Source: Aureimonas sp. ME7
GTDB lineage: Bacteria; Pseudomonadota; Alphaproteobacteria; Rhizobiales; Rhizobiaceae
Reading direction: 5' to 3'
Assembly: GCF_903970965.1 (NCBI RefSeq)
Contig: NZ_CAJCKW010000001.1
Coordinates: 620,001-684,000 of the forward strand
DNA length: 64,000 nucleotides
The notes below the pieces were generated by a model that was not told the DNA's origin, searched no databases, and worked only from the letters and a program-made list of their open reading frames with translations. Numbering within the stretch: the first letter of the stretch is position 1; every line of letters starts with the position of its first letter. Below, in pieces: positions 19,470 to 28,262 of the stretch. The translations under genes were made by a program, and so were the position numbers.

Positions 19470-20453
19470 TCAGCGTCCCGCCTGCGCGCCTTCGGCTCCG
19501 AACACCGTCAGCCAGCGGGCAACGTCCTTCTCGACGACCGCCTGCATGTTCTGGCCACCCTTCTCGTCCTCGGCAGGCTCACGCGCCCCGAGTCCGACAA
19601 GACGTTCCCGAACGCCAGGCTCCGCCAGCGCGTCGTTCAGCGATGCCTGAAGCGCCGCGACCACCTCGGGCGGCGTTCCCTTCGGCGCGAAGAGCCCGGT
19701 CCAGACCTGTAGTTCGAGGTTCGGCAACCCGGCCTCGGCAGCCGTCGGAACGTCCGGCATGGCCGCGGAACGCTCGGGCGCGGCGACCGCGAGCGCGCGT
19801 ACTGCCCCGTCCTTCACGTATGAACTCGCCGACACGACGAGATCGCACGACCCGTCGATCTCGCCTGAGATCACGGCCATGACGGTTTGGCCGAACCCTT
19901 GGAAGGGGACGTCGACCGGGTTTATGCCGCCCGCCTGGAAGAGCAGCAGGCAGGCCAACTGCGAGGCTGCCCCGATGCCGGAATGGCCGAAGGTGACTTC
20001 GTTCGCCGGATCCTTCGCGTAGGCGATGAACTCGCTCAACGTCTTGTAGGGCTTGTCCTTATTGACGAAGACGACGCCGGGCGTGAAGGACGCTATCCCG
20101 AGATAGTCGAAGTCCGTCGTCGGGTCGAAGGTCAGGTTCTTGTTGACCGCGACGGCCGCCGCGAGCGTGCCCGTGTGCCCGAGTCCGATCGTGTAACCGT
20201 CGGGGGCGGCTCCCTTCACGCGTTCCGTTCCGATCGCCCCGCCGGCGCCCGGCAGGTTTTCCACCAGCACGTTCTGTCCGAGACGCTTGCCCATGGCCTC
20301 CGCGACGATGCGTCCCGTGGTGTCGGCCGCTCCCCCTGCCGCGAACGGCACGACCATCGTTATGGGCTTGTCGGGAAACGACTGTGCTGCGGCGGTTCCC
20401 AAAGGGGCCAGCGCCAGGGCCGTCGCCAAGGCGGCTGTGCGAAACGATGCCAT
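19470..20453 (-). CDS. TctC/Bug-family periplasmic substrate-binding protein
   Basis: Solute-binding protein of 327 residues. The signal peptide covers about residues 1-23 (ending LGTAAAQ). Bug motifs are KPITMVVPFAAGGAADTTGR, NLPGAGGAIG, PDGYTIGLG and AMPDVPTAAEAGLPN. It stands alone without TctA/TctB, in front of a lactonase and an amidohydrolase, so it probably brings in or senses the carboxylate they process. The 416-base gap upstream and an inverted repeat at 20516-20537 suggest its own promoter. Confidence 0.93.
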   Translation of the reverse strand: MASFRTAALATALALAPLGTAAAQSFPDKPITMVVPFAAGGAADTTGRIVAEAMGKRLGQNVLVENLPGAGGAIGTERVKGAAPDGYTIGLGHTGTLAAAVAVNKNLTFDPTTDFDYLGIASFTPGVVFVNKDKPYKTLSEFIAYAKDPANEVTFGHSGIGAASQLACLLLFQAGGINPVDVPFQGFGQTVMAVISGEIDGSCDLVVSASSYVKDGAVRALAVAAPERSAAMPDVPTAAEAGLPNLELQVWTGLFAPKGTPPEVVAALQASLNDALAEPGVRERLVGLGAREPAEDEKGGQNMQAVVEKDVARWLTVFGAEGAQAGR

Positions 20454-20869
20454 GCGTGATCCTCCCAGATCCTTGCCCGCTACCGGGGCCTACGCCAGGC
20501 ACACTACCCAGTAAAGGTTTTTAATCAACAAAAAACCAATAACTGAAATGCTTATCACGCATGTAGCGATAGACGTTTGGCTTTACATCGGAATAAGGGC
20601 AGCGCGAGGGGGCGACCGCATTGCCTGAGTTGCACGGAAGCTGGCTGCTTACCCCGTCCGCACCGGGAGCGTGGTCAGGGTCGTCCGCATGCCGTGAAGT
20701 TTGGCGACGGCCGCTGCCAACGGCTCGTTTCCTGCCTGGCGCGGACCCACCAAACGGACACGACCGCACATCCCGGACCGCACCGGGTCCAAGGCCGTGA
20801 CGGGGTCGGGCCGGCAAGGGCAGACCGAGCGCTGCCCGCATATCCGACGACCGTCAGCGTTTCGGTCGT
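20454..20869. other. 416-base intergenic region
   Basis: No gene was recognised. The part next to the binding-protein gene (20505-20580) is unusually AT-rich for this genome and probably holds its promoter. The rest contains minus-strand open frames without a convincing start. One ends with RLVGPRQAGNEPLAAA, which could be a degraded coding tail but matches nothing I know. Confidence 0.5.
20516..20537. promoter_or_regulatory. Inverted repeat in AT-rich promoter region
   Basis: GGTTTTT and AAAAACC form a 7-base inverted repeat separated by 8 bases, about 63 bases upstream of the TctC-type gene start at 20453. It could be an operator for a dimeric repressor such as a GntR or LacI type. The binder is unknown. 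Confidence 0.4.
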
Positions 20870-21169
20870 TCAGTCCAGGACGTCGCGGGTGTGGACGACG
20901 ACGGGTGGTTCGGCGAAATGCGGGCCCGCAAGGCGCCGCCACTCCTGGAAGTCCTCCGACCCGCGGAAGCGGACTGTATGGTCCTCCACCGTCACCCACC
21001 GGACAATGAGCTTGTATGATCCCGGCTGCTCCACGACGCGGTGGAACTCCATGCCGGCGCATCCACGCGCCCGGAGGAAAAGCGGACGCGCCGCCGCGGC
21101 CGCGCGTTCCAAGGCTTGCTCCTCGCCGGGTTTGGCGACGATCTCCGCGATCTCAAGGAACATCGCCAT
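20870..21169 (-). CDS. Antibiotic biosynthesis monooxygenase (ABM)-domain protein
   Basis: Single-domain ferredoxin-like protein of 99 residues (97 if the second ATG, 21163, is used). It shows the ABM pattern: FLEIAEIVAKPGEEQALE, RGCAGMEFHRVVEQPG, YKLIVRWVTVEDH and FQEWRRLAGPHF. Such proteins are small cofactor-free quinol monooxygenases or dimeric accessory proteins in catabolic operons. Its start overlaps the cupin gene by 17 bases, so the two are coupled. The function here is unassigned. Confidence 0.85.
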   Translation of the reverse strand: MAMFLEIAEIVAKPGEEQALERAAAAARPLFLRARGCAGMEFHRVVEQPGSYKLIVRWVTVEDHTVRFRGSEDFQEWRRLAGPHFAEPPVVVHTRDVLD

Positions 21170-21590
21170 CTCCTGCCGTGGCGGGCTTCACCCCATGTTC
21201 TGCGTCGATGGTCCGCGTGTCGCCCGTCGCCACGATGGTGCGCGTCGCATCGACGTTGGCGTAGATCCAAAGGATCTTCATCGGCTCCGTGTCGGAGGCG
21301 TTGATGAAGCGGTGGGGCAGGTTCGCCGGGATGTACGTCGTGTCCTGCGCCTTGATCCTATGACGCTCGCCGTCGATCTCGACGATGGCGTTGCCCTCGA
21401 GAAGCATGACGCTCTCCTCGCAGTTGTGGCTGTGCACCGGGATCGCAGCGCCCGGCTCGAAGATCGTAATGCCGTTGATGAAGCTGGTGGTGCCCGAAGC
21501 CCGGTTGACCAGCGGGATGGTCCGGGCACCGCCTCCGCGCTCGTGCGCCTCGATCTCGTCGGGCCGGAGGATGAGGGCCTTCCGGGTCAT
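21153..21590 (-). CDS. Cupin-domain protein
   Basis: Single cupin barrel of 145 residues. Cupin motif 1 is PVHSHNCEESVMLLEG and motif 2 is YIPANLPHRFINASD, which supply the usual His/His/Glu/His metal-binding set. It overlaps the isomerase-like gene by 4 bases (ATGA) and the ABM gene by 17. It could be a small metal-dependent isomerase or dioxygenase, or a ligand-sensing protein. No more specific call is possible. Confidence 0.87.
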   Translation of the reverse strand: MTRKALILRPDEIEAHERGGGARTIPLVNRASGTTSFINGITIFEPGAAIPVHSHNCEESVMLLEGNAIVEIDGERHRIKAQDTTYIPANLPHRFINASDTEPMKILWIYANVDATRTIVATGDTRTIDAEHGVKPATAGDGDVP

Positions 21591-22462
21591 GGCGTCGTCT
21601 CCCTGTCCGCATGGTCACGCGTATCGGCGGAAATCGGTTGCGAAATGTCCGGGACGGAAGCGAAGCTATCCCGCCACCGAAGGCCGGATAACGTATCCGC
21701 AGCGGGAACGTACTCGAGCCCAACGGCCCCCGCGTAGCCGATCTCGTCAAGGACAGAGAACACGCCATCGAAGTCGATCGTCCCCGTACCCGGCTCGTGA
21801 CGACCCGGGTGGTCGGCGACATGGACGTGCGCCACGAGCGTCCTGTGCTCCCTCAGGAAGGCGAGCGGGTCCCGGCCCGCGTTCGTCTCGTGGAAGACGT
21901 CGAGGATGATCGCGAGGTTTCCGGGTCCCACCTCCGTGACCGCACTGACGGCGACGGCAGGATCGTTGAGGATATAACGTGCGATCGTCCCCGGTCCGAT
22001 GGCCTCCACGAGCACGGTCGTGTCCTGCGCTCGCGCGGCTTCGCAAGCGTGTCGAAGGTTCGCAACGTAGGTCGACCAGACATCCTGCCGCCCTGCGCCG
22101 CTGGGAAGTACCCCCGCCATGGCGTGAACGTACCGCGCTCCGACGTCCCGCGCGTAGCGTAGGCCCGCCTCGACGCCGTCGCGGAACTCTTCCTCCCGCC
22201 CCGGAACGCCCGCCAAGCCCTTGTCCCCGCGCGCGGCGTCGCCGCCGGGCAGCGCCAACTGGAGGAATTCAAGGCCGTGTCCCCGGCACAGCTCGAGCAC
22301 GCGCCCGGCGGGGAGCGAGTAGGGATTGGAGTGCTCGACGGCGGCGAAGCCGGCTCGTGCCGCCGCGGCGAAGCGGTCCTCCAGGGGGAGCTCGGTAAAC
22401 AGGTAGCCGAGGTGGGCGCTGTACCGCCTCGTGGCTTGTCCCGTGAGCGACGGATCATGCAT
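21587..22462 (-). CDS. Hydroxypyruvate isomerase-like / sugar-phosphate isomerase TIM barrel
   Basis: Xylose isomerase-like TIM-barrel protein of 291 residues, closest in pattern to hydroxypyruvate isomerase (Hyi) and 2-oxo-tetronate isomerase (OtnI). Motifs are AHLGYLFTELPLEDRFAAAA, FAAVEHSNPYSLP, LVEAIGPG, NLAIILDVFHETNAG, HVHVADHPGRHEPGTG and GLEYVP. Predicted metal ligands are Glu, Asp, His and Glu. OtnK and OtnC are encoded a few genes away, supporting an OtnI-like role in the four-carbon acid-sugar route. It overlaps the aconitase gene by 8 bases. Confidence 0.85.
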   Translation of the reverse strand: MHDPSLTGQATRRYSAHLGYLFTELPLEDRFAAAARAGFAAVEHSNPYSLPAGRVLELCRGHGLEFLQLALPGGDAARGDKGLAGVPGREEEFRDGVEAGLRYARDVGARYVHAMAGVLPSGAGRQDVWSTYVANLRHACEAARAQDTTVLVEAIGPGTIARYILNDPAVAVSAVTEVGPGNLAIILDVFHETNAGRDPLAFLREHRTLVAHVHVADHPGRHEPGTGTIDFDGVFSVLDEIGYAGAVGLEYVPAADTLSGLRWRDSFASVPDISQPISADTRDHADRETTP

Positions 22463-25106
22463 GGGCGCCCAGCCTTTCGAGGATCAGGGGAACGATGCCG
22501 CCAGCCGCGAGCTGCTTGACCTCGAGGGCAGTCTCGACCGCGGCCACCGTTTCCAATTTTAATCGGGTGCCGTCCATCCGACCGACCGTCACCGTGATGG
22601 TCGCCCGCGGTCCCAGTTCCCCGACCGGTGCGAGGACCTCGATCTCGTCGCCCGGCGAGATCGACAGCGTCGCAGGGTGCGAGCTTCTCGGGAGCATTAG
22701 GGGAAGCACCCCCATGGCGATGAGGTTCGTGCGGTGGATCCGCTCGAAGCTAGAGGCGATCACGGCCCGGATGCCGAGAAGGGCGACGCCCTTCGCCGCC
22801 CAATCCCTGGACGAGCCCATGCCGTACCGTTCGCCTGCGATGATCACGACGGATCGAGCGTCCGCCTCGTACCGGGCGGCGGCCTCGCGCAGACCGACGA
22901 CCTCGCCGCTCGGGCCGTAGGCCGTCGTCCCGCCGTTCAGATTGGGCGCCAGGAGGTTCGCGACGGAGCGGTTGTCGAACAGCCCGCGGACCATTGCCTC
23001 GAAGTTTCCCCGCCGCGACGCGAAGACGTTGAGGTCGGCTGGGTCGTCTCCATGGTCGACGAGATACCGGGCCGCCTCGGATCTCGGCATGATCTGGCCT
23101 GCCGGGGAGATGTGGTCGGTGGTCACGTCGTCGCCCAGCACGAGCAGCGGTGTGGCGGTGTAGGAGCCTAGCCGTGTCGTGCCGCCACGATGCGTGAACG
23201 GCGGGCGCCGGATGTAGGTCGAGGAATCATCCCAAGGGAAAACTTTTCCGGTCGGTGCGTCCAATTCCACCCAATCGCGGCTCGCCGTCGCCTCCGCGAA
23301 CGCCGACGGGAAGTCGGCGGCGTCTCCGGCTTCGGCGGCGACCCGGTCAATCTCAGCCGAGGTCGGCCAGAGGTCAGCCAGGAACACCGGAGCTCCGCCC
23401 GGCGTCCATGCTACCGGGTCGGACGTCACGTCGCGACGCACGTCCCCGGCCAGCGCGTAGGCTACGACCATTGGCGGCGAGGCAAGGAAGCCGAGGTCGA
23501 GCCGGGGATGGACGCGCCCGGGGAAGTTGCGGTTGCCCGAGAGAATGGCGACCGCCGCCTTGCCGTGGTCCAGGGCGACCTCCACCACGGACGGAAGAGG
23601 ACCGGAGTTACCGATGCACGTCGTGCAGCCGAACCCGACGATGCCGAAGCCGACAGTGGCAAGGTCGTCAAGAAGCCCGGCGCGGTGGAGGTAACGCTCG
23701 GCTGCAGGCGACCCCGGCGCGAGCGACGTCTTGACCCAGTGCGGAGGGCGAAGCCCCAGTGCGCGTGCCTTGCGGGCTAAAAGGCCAGCGGCCACGAGCA
23801 GGCGTGGATCCGTCGTGTTCGTGCAGCTCGTGAGCGCCGCTATGGCAACGGCACCGTCGGGCACACTCGTGTCCTGACCCGGCTCGTCGCCCAGGGGCCG
23901 GCCGAGTGCCGCTTCCACCGCCGTACGCGCATCCCGCGTGGACAGGAGGTCCTGAGGACGGCGTGGACCCGCCAGGCTTGGCGTGAGGGCGGACATGTCC
24001 AATTCAAGGGTCGCCGTGTACGTCGGCGAAACATCCGAGTCGAACCAAAGACCTTGCCGCTTGGTCACGACCTCCGCACGCTCGACGACGTTGGACGGGC
24101 GGCCCGTCATGCGCAGGTAGTCGATCGCCCGAGAGTCGACGGGGAAGAACCCAGTCGTCGCGCCGTACTCGGGTGCCATGTTGGCGACGACGGCGCGGTC
24201 GCCCGCGGACAGCGTCGGGACGCCCGGGCCGAAGAACTCGACGAACTCGCCCGTCACGCCGTGGGCACGGAGCCGCTGCGTCACCGCGAGGGCGAGGTCG
24301 GTCGACAGGACGCCTTCCGGCAGGGCGCCGACGAGGCGGACGCCGACCACCTCCGGCAGGCGCAGCATCACGGGCATGCCGAGCATCACGCCTTCGGCCT
24401 CGAGGCCGCCGACGCCCCAGCCTAGGACGCCGATGCCGTTGACCATCGGCGTGTGGCTGTCCGTGCCGATAAGCGTGTCGGGGAACACCCAGGACCGCCC
24501 GTCGACCTGGGCGGTGCGGCTGACGGTGGCGAGCTGCTCCATGTTCAACGTGTGCATGATGCCCGTGCCCGGCGGGTTGACGCGCAGGCCGGGCAGGGCG
24601 GTCGTCGCCCACTTCATCAGGCGGTAGCGCTCGGCGTTGCGCGCGAGCTCGGTTGCCATGTTGGCTTCCAGCGCGTCCGGCGAGCCGTAGCGGTCCACCG
24701 CGACGGAATGGTCGACCGACACGTCGATCGGGATCGACGGACGCAGAATGGCCGGATCGAGTCCTGCCTCGGCCAGAGCGTCGCGCATGCCTGCAATGTC
24801 GACGAGGGCGGGCACGCAGGTCGTGTCGTGCATAAGCACGCGGGAGGGGCGGAAGGCGATCTCGGCCTCGCTCCGTCCACGCTCGAGCCAGTCAAGGATG
24901 ACAGAGGCCTGGGCCTCGGCCTCGTCGGTCGCGGCGTGGCGCAGGGCGTTCTCGGCCAGGATGCGAAGGACCCAGGGCATCCGGTCCAACGCAGGGCCGA
25001 AGGTGGCGCGCAGGTCGACGAGGTCATGGGGATGGCCGTCGACGACGACGCTCGCGATGGCTGCCCTTCCGGAGGGTCGCTCGGCCCGTACGCTGGCTCC
25101 GCTCAT
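22455..25106 (-). CDS. acnA: Aconitate hydratase A
   Basis: Classical AcnA/IRP-type aconitase of 883 residues, interconverting citrate and isocitrate through cis-aconitate. The catalytic domain holds cluster cysteines in TSCTNTTDP and GFGCTTCIGNSG; the C-terminal swivel domain contains GERYGMGSSRDWAAKG. The ATG at 25106 is favoured, although the frame is open further upstream. It lies 11 bases downstream of the RraA-like gene and overlaps the isomerase-like gene by 8 bases. A catabolic operon is an unusual home for a housekeeping-type enzyme, so it may be a dedicated isozyme acting on another hydroxy-tricarboxylate. Confidence 0.94.
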   Translation of the reverse strand: MSGASVRAERPSGRAAIASVVVDGHPHDLVDLRATFGPALDRMPWVLRILAENALRHAATDEAEAQASVILDWLERGRSEAEIAFRPSRVLMHDTTCVPALVDIAGMRDALAEAGLDPAILRPSIPIDVSVDHSVAVDRYGSPDALEANMATELARNAERYRLMKWATTALPGLRVNPPGTGIMHTLNMEQLATVSRTAQVDGRSWVFPDTLIGTDSHTPMVNGIGVLGWGVGGLEAEGVMLGMPVMLRLPEVVGVRLVGALPEGVLSTDLALAVTQRLRAHGVTGEFVEFFGPGVPTLSAGDRAVVANMAPEYGATTGFFPVDSRAIDYLRMTGRPSNVVERAEVVTKRQGLWFDSDVSPTYTATLELDMSALTPSLAGPRRPQDLLSTRDARTAVEAALGRPLGDEPGQDTSVPDGAVAIAALTSCTNTTDPRLLVAAGLLARKARALGLRPPHWVKTSLAPGSPAAERYLHRAGLLDDLATVGFGIVGFGCTTCIGNSGPLPSVVEVALDHGKAAVAILSGNRNFPGRVHPRLDLGFLASPPMVVAYALAGDVRRDVTSDPVAWTPGGAPVFLADLWPTSAEIDRVAAEAGDAADFPSAFAEATASRDWVELDAPTGKVFPWDDSSTYIRRPPFTHRGGTTRLGSYTATPLLVLGDDVTTDHISPAGQIMPRSEAARYLVDHGDDPADLNVFASRRGNFEAMVRGLFDNRSVANLLAPNLNGGTTAYGPSGEVVGLREAAARYEADARSVVIIAGERYGMGSSRDWAAKGVALLGIRAVIASSFERIHRTNLIAMGVLPLMLPRSSHPATLSISPGDEIEVLAPVGELGPRATITVTVGRMDGTRLKLETVAAVETALEVKQLAAGGIVPLILERLGAHA

Positions 25107-25117
25107 CCCCGGGTCTC

Positions 25118-25591
25118 TCAGACGAGCCGTTCGGACGAGACGAGGACGCCGTCCGCGTCGACGTAGATCCAGTCGCCCGGGCGGAACTCGGCACCGCCGA
25201 ACCGGACCGGGATCTCCTTGCGGCCGGCACCGTCCTTGGCGCTCTTCTTTGGGCTGGTCGCGAGGCACCGCACGCCGACGTCCATCGCGTCGATCTCGAC
25301 GCAGTCGCGGATCGAGCCGTTGATGACGATTCCGGCCCAGCCGTTGTCGAAGAGGATCTGCGCGATCATGTCCCCGAGGAGTGCAAAACGCGTCGAGCCC
25401 CCGCCGTCGACCACCATCACGCGGCCCTCGCCGGGTTCCTGGAGGCAGGCCTTCATCAGGGCGTTGTCTTCGAAGCACTTCACGGTCGCGATCGGCCCGT
25501 GGAAGGCGACGCGACGCCCGAAGCGGCGGAATGGCAGGTCGCAGAGGGTGACCTTTGCGTCGTGCGCATCGACCAGGTCGGCAGTCTTCAT
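25118..25591 (-). CDS. rraA: RraA-family protein (RNase E inhibitor / HMG-aldolase-like)
   Basis: RraA/DlpA-fold protein of 157 residues. Typical motifs are DGGGSTRFALLGDMIAQ, GIVINGSIRDCVEI and CLATSPKKSAKDGAG. Members either bind RNase E or act as 4-hydroxy-4-methyl-2-oxoglutarate or oxaloacetate aldolases and decarboxylases; the GxxRD aldolase motif is present. The length fits true RraA, while the catabolic neighbours favour an aldolase or oxaloacetate decarboxylase activity. The ATG at 25591 was chosen because family homology starts there. Confidence 0.85.
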   Translation of the reverse strand: MKTADLVDAHDAKVTLCDLPFRRFGRRVAFHGPIATVKCFEDNALMKACLQEPGEGRVMVVDGGGSTRFALLGDMIAQILFDNGWAGIVINGSIRDCVEIDAMDVGVRCLATSPKKSAKDGAGRKEIPVRFGGAEFRPGDWIYVDADGVLVSSERLV

Positions 25592-25622
25592 GTTCGTGTC
25601 CTCGTGTTCGATGGGGCGCGGG

Positions 25623-26264
25623 TCAACGCATCTGCCGGGCGTAGCCGGCCTCGAGTTCCTCAACCTGCGTGTCCGTCAGTCGCTGGGTCTTGAACGGGCG
25701 CAGCATCAGGAGGAGCTTGGCGGTCTCCTCCAGCTCCTCGGAGGCGTAGACAGCCGAGGTCAGGTCCTTGCCCGCGACGACCGGGCCGTGGTTCGCCAGG
25801 AGGACGGCAGCATGGCGGCCGTCGAGGCCACGGATGAGGTCGCCCGAGCGCGGGTCCCCCGGCTTGACGTAGGGGACGCGCGCGACCTTGCCGACGCGCA
25901 TGACGACGTAGGGGGTGATCGGCTCGACGCAGTCCGCGTCGTCGAGGTCGGCGAGGCAGGAGAGCGCGGTGCAGTGGGTGCAGTGGAGGTGGACCACGGC
26001 GCCGGTCGCCGGCCGCGTCTCGTAGAAGGCGCGGTGGAGGAAGACCTCCTTCGACGGCTTGTCGCCGCCGACATGGTTCCAGTCCTTGTCGAGCTTCGAG
26101 ATGCGCTCGGGCTCGAGAAAGCCGAGGCACGAGTTCGTCGGCGTCATGAGGAAGCCGTCGGCGACCCGGGCGCTGACGTTGCCCGCCGTGCCGACGGAGA
26201 AGCCGCGCTCGAACAGCGAGCGGCAATATCGGACCATCTCCTCGCGGAGCTCGCGCTCGCTCAT
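25623..26264 (-). CDS. otnC: 3-oxo-tetronate 4-phosphate decarboxylase (class II aldolase/adducin family)
   Basis: Class II aldolase-fold protein of 213 residues. It shows FSVGTAGNVSAR near residue 20, zinc ligands in GAVVHLHCTHCTALS, and LLANHGPVVAGKDL. With OtnK it forms the known pair in which 3-oxo-tetronate is phosphorylated and then decarboxylated to a triose phosphate. It overlaps otnK by four bases (ATGA), as is common for this pair. The pairing makes the name likely; the starting acid sugar is not determined. Confidence 0.88.
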   Translation of the reverse strand: MSERELREEMVRYCRSLFERGFSVGTAGNVSARVADGFLMTPTNSCLGFLEPERISKLDKDWNHVGGDKPSKEVFLHRAFYETRPATGAVVHLHCTHCTALSCLADLDDADCVEPITPYVVMRVGKVARVPYVKPGDPRSGDLIRGLDGRHAAVLLANHGPVVAGKDLTSAVYASEELEETAKLLLMLRPFKTQRLTDTQVEELEAGYARQMR

Positions 26265-27526
26265 GCCTGGCCCCCGAGGCTGCCGAGCGCCTTCTCGAAG
26301 AAGTCGGGCGCGCCGAAGTTGCCCGACTTGAGCACGAGGGCGAGGCTGCCGTTCTCCGTGGCGAGCACGGGGACGCCGGGATCGATCTCCGAGCCGATCC
26401 GGAGGGCGTCGAGGTTCAGGGCGGACACGACCGCGCCGGAGGTTTCGCCGCCCGCGACCACGAGGCGGCGCACGCCGCCCTCGACCAGCATCCTGGCCGT
26501 GTCCGCGAACAGGGCGTCGAGCTTGTGGGCGACCGCGTCCCGTCCGTAGCGTTCCTGGAGGCGGCGGACCTCGTCGGGCGTGCCTGACGAGTAGGCGAGG
26601 GGTGCCCGTCCCTCGTTCGAGCGGACGAACGACACGATGTCCCGCGCGGTGGTCGCGTCGCGCATGACGGCGTCGACGTCGATGGCGAGCACGGGATGGC
26701 TGGCGGCGTGGCGGTCGATCTGGCCGCGCGTCGCTCCCGAGCAGCTTCCGGCGAGGATCGCCTCCGGACCGTCGACGGCGACCGCGCCGCTGCCCGACCC
26801 CGAGGCCAGCCCGGCCCGGATGAAGTTGGCGGGTAGGCCGATCGCGATGCCGGACCCGCCCGTCAGCAGGGGCGCGTCCGCACAGGCCGTCCCGATGGTG
26901 ACGAGGTCGTCGTCGGACGTCGCGTCGACGACCACGAGCGGGGAGACGGCAGCGTCGGTCAAGGATTCGCGGATGGCCTCGGCCCCGCGCCGCACCGTGC
27001 CCGAGGCGACGAGCCCGACCTCGTTCCGGCTCTGCCGCGCGAGCCAACGGCGGATGTCGGAGTCCGTCATCGGGTTCAGCGGATGGTTCTGCATGCCGGA
27101 CTCGGCGAGCAGGCGGTCGTGCACGAAGAGGTGGCCCTGGTAGACCGTACGCCCGGCTCCCGGGAATGCGGGGCAGATGACGACGCCCCGCGCGCCGAGG
27201 GTCTCCGCCAGGGCGTCGGCGACCGGGCCGATGTTGCCCTCCGGCGTTGAGTCGAAGGTCGAGCAGTACTTGAAGACGATCTGGCGGCAGCCCTGGTGGC
27301 GGAGCCAGGCGAGCGCCTCCAGGGACTGGCGCACGGCGTCCGTCGGGGGAATCGAGCGGCTCTTCAGGGACACGACGCCGGCCTCAACGTTCGGCGCCGC
27401 GTCGGTCGCTGGGACGCCGAGGTACTGCGTCGTGCGCAGGCCGCCCTGTCCGCCCCAGCCCTTGGCGATGGTGTTGGCGATGTCGCTCGCCCCGGTGAAG
27501 TCGTCCGCGATCACGCCGAGAAGCAT
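26261..27526 (-). CDS. otnK: 3-oxo-tetronate kinase (four-carbon acid sugar kinase, formerly DUF1537)
   Basis: Kinase of 421 residues. The N-terminal domain begins GVIADDFTGASDIANTIA and contains FKYCSTFDSTPEGNIGPV; the C-terminal nucleotide-binding domain contains VVAGGETSGAVVSAL. It phosphorylates 3-oxo-tetronate for OtnC. The frame is open upstream, but homology begins at the ATG at 27526. The usual partner dehydrogenase (LtnD or DenD) is absent; an isocitrate/tartrate-type dehydrogenase is encoded at the far end of the region instead. Confidence 0.9.
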   Translation of the reverse strand: MLLGVIADDFTGASDIANTIAKGWGGQGGLRTTQYLGVPATDAAPNVEAGVVSLKSRSIPPTDAVRQSLEALAWLRHQGCRQIVFKYCSTFDSTPEGNIGPVADALAETLGARGVVICPAFPGAGRTVYQGHLFVHDRLLAESGMQNHPLNPMTDSDIRRWLARQSRNEVGLVASGTVRRGAEAIRESLTDAAVSPLVVVDATSDDDLVTIGTACADAPLLTGGSGIAIGLPANFIRAGLASGSGSGAVAVDGPEAILAGSCSGATRGQIDRHAASHPVLAIDVDAVMRDATTARDIVSFVRSNEGRAPLAYSSGTPDEVRRLQERYGRDAVAHKLDALFADTARMLVEGGVRRLVVAGGETSGAVVSALNLDALRIGSEIDPGVPVLATENGSLALVLKSGNFGAPDFFEKALGSLGGQA

Positions 27527-27533
27527 CGGACCC

Positions 27534-28202
27534 TCACGCGGCGGGGGCGACGAGGCGGCGGATCTTCTCCACCGCTGCGTCGGGACTGGTGAGGACCGGG
27601 GTCGCCGTGACGGCGCTGACCGCGGCGCGGGCGCGCGACGTCGAGAAGTGCGCGAGCATGATGGCGTCGAACCCTTCGAGCGCGGCCGCCTGCTCGGCCA
27701 CGAGGCGGTTGTGGGTCTCGGCATCGCCGCCGTTCAGGGCGCGGATCGCTGGCTCCACGACGAACGTGGTAAGCTCCGCTTCCGGCTTGATGCGGATCGC
27801 GTCGGAGCGGAACTCCTCCTCCATGCTGGCCCGCGACGGCGGGAAGGCCGCGATCATGGCGAGGCGCCGGCCGCGCGCCATCGCCGCCTCGAACATCGCC
27901 TCGTTGGGCTTCAGGACGGGGACGGGCAACTGCCGTGCCGCCTCCTCAATGGCGCTGCCAAAGGACGAGCAGGTGAAGAGGACGCCGTCCGCGCCGATGC
28001 CGACCGCGTAGCGGGCGAGCGTTACCATCCGGTCGGTCAGCTCGTCCGTGATGCCGGAAGCCGCGGCCCGGTCGGGCGACAGGCTGTCGTCCATGATGTT
28101 GACGGTCTCGGCGTCGGCCCATCCGGTCGCGAAGGCCTGCCGGATCGGTTCGACGGCGATGGGGGTGGCATGGATCAGCGCGATGCGCGGCTTGGAGGGC
28201 AT
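27534..28202 (-). CDS. Asp/Glu/hydantoin racemase family protein
   Basis: Racemase-superfamily protein of 222 residues. The N-terminal half has IALIHATPIAVEPI and the catalytic cysteine region DGVLFTCSSFGS (Cys78). The usual second catalytic Cys position reads IMLAHFSTSRA, so one of the two active-site cysteines is missing. Such members may be decarboxylases or isomerases rather than true racemases; arylmalonate decarboxylase also uses a single Cys, but at the other position. It ends 8 bases before otnK starts. The substrate is unknown. Confidence 0.85.
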   Translation of the reverse strand: MPSKPRIALIHATPIAVEPIRQAFATGWADAETVNIMDDSLSPDRAAASGITDELTDRMVTLARYAVGIGADGVLFTCSSFGSAIEEAARQLPVPVLKPNEAMFEAAMARGRRLAMIAAFPPSRASMEEEFRSDAIRIKPEAELTTFVVEPAIRALNGGDAETHNRLVAEQAAALEGFDAIMLAHFSTSRARAAVSAVTATPVLTSPDAAVEKIRRLVAPAA

Positions 28203-28262
28203 GGGTCTCTCCGGATCGGGATGGCGGGGCCGACGACGACGTCGGCCCCCGTGCGGTCGGCT

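Noticed and set aside
20649-21062. Minus-strand 137-codon frame around the ABM gene
   Set aside because: Most of it overlaps the well-supported ABM gene in another frame; the free tail is too short and unrecognised.
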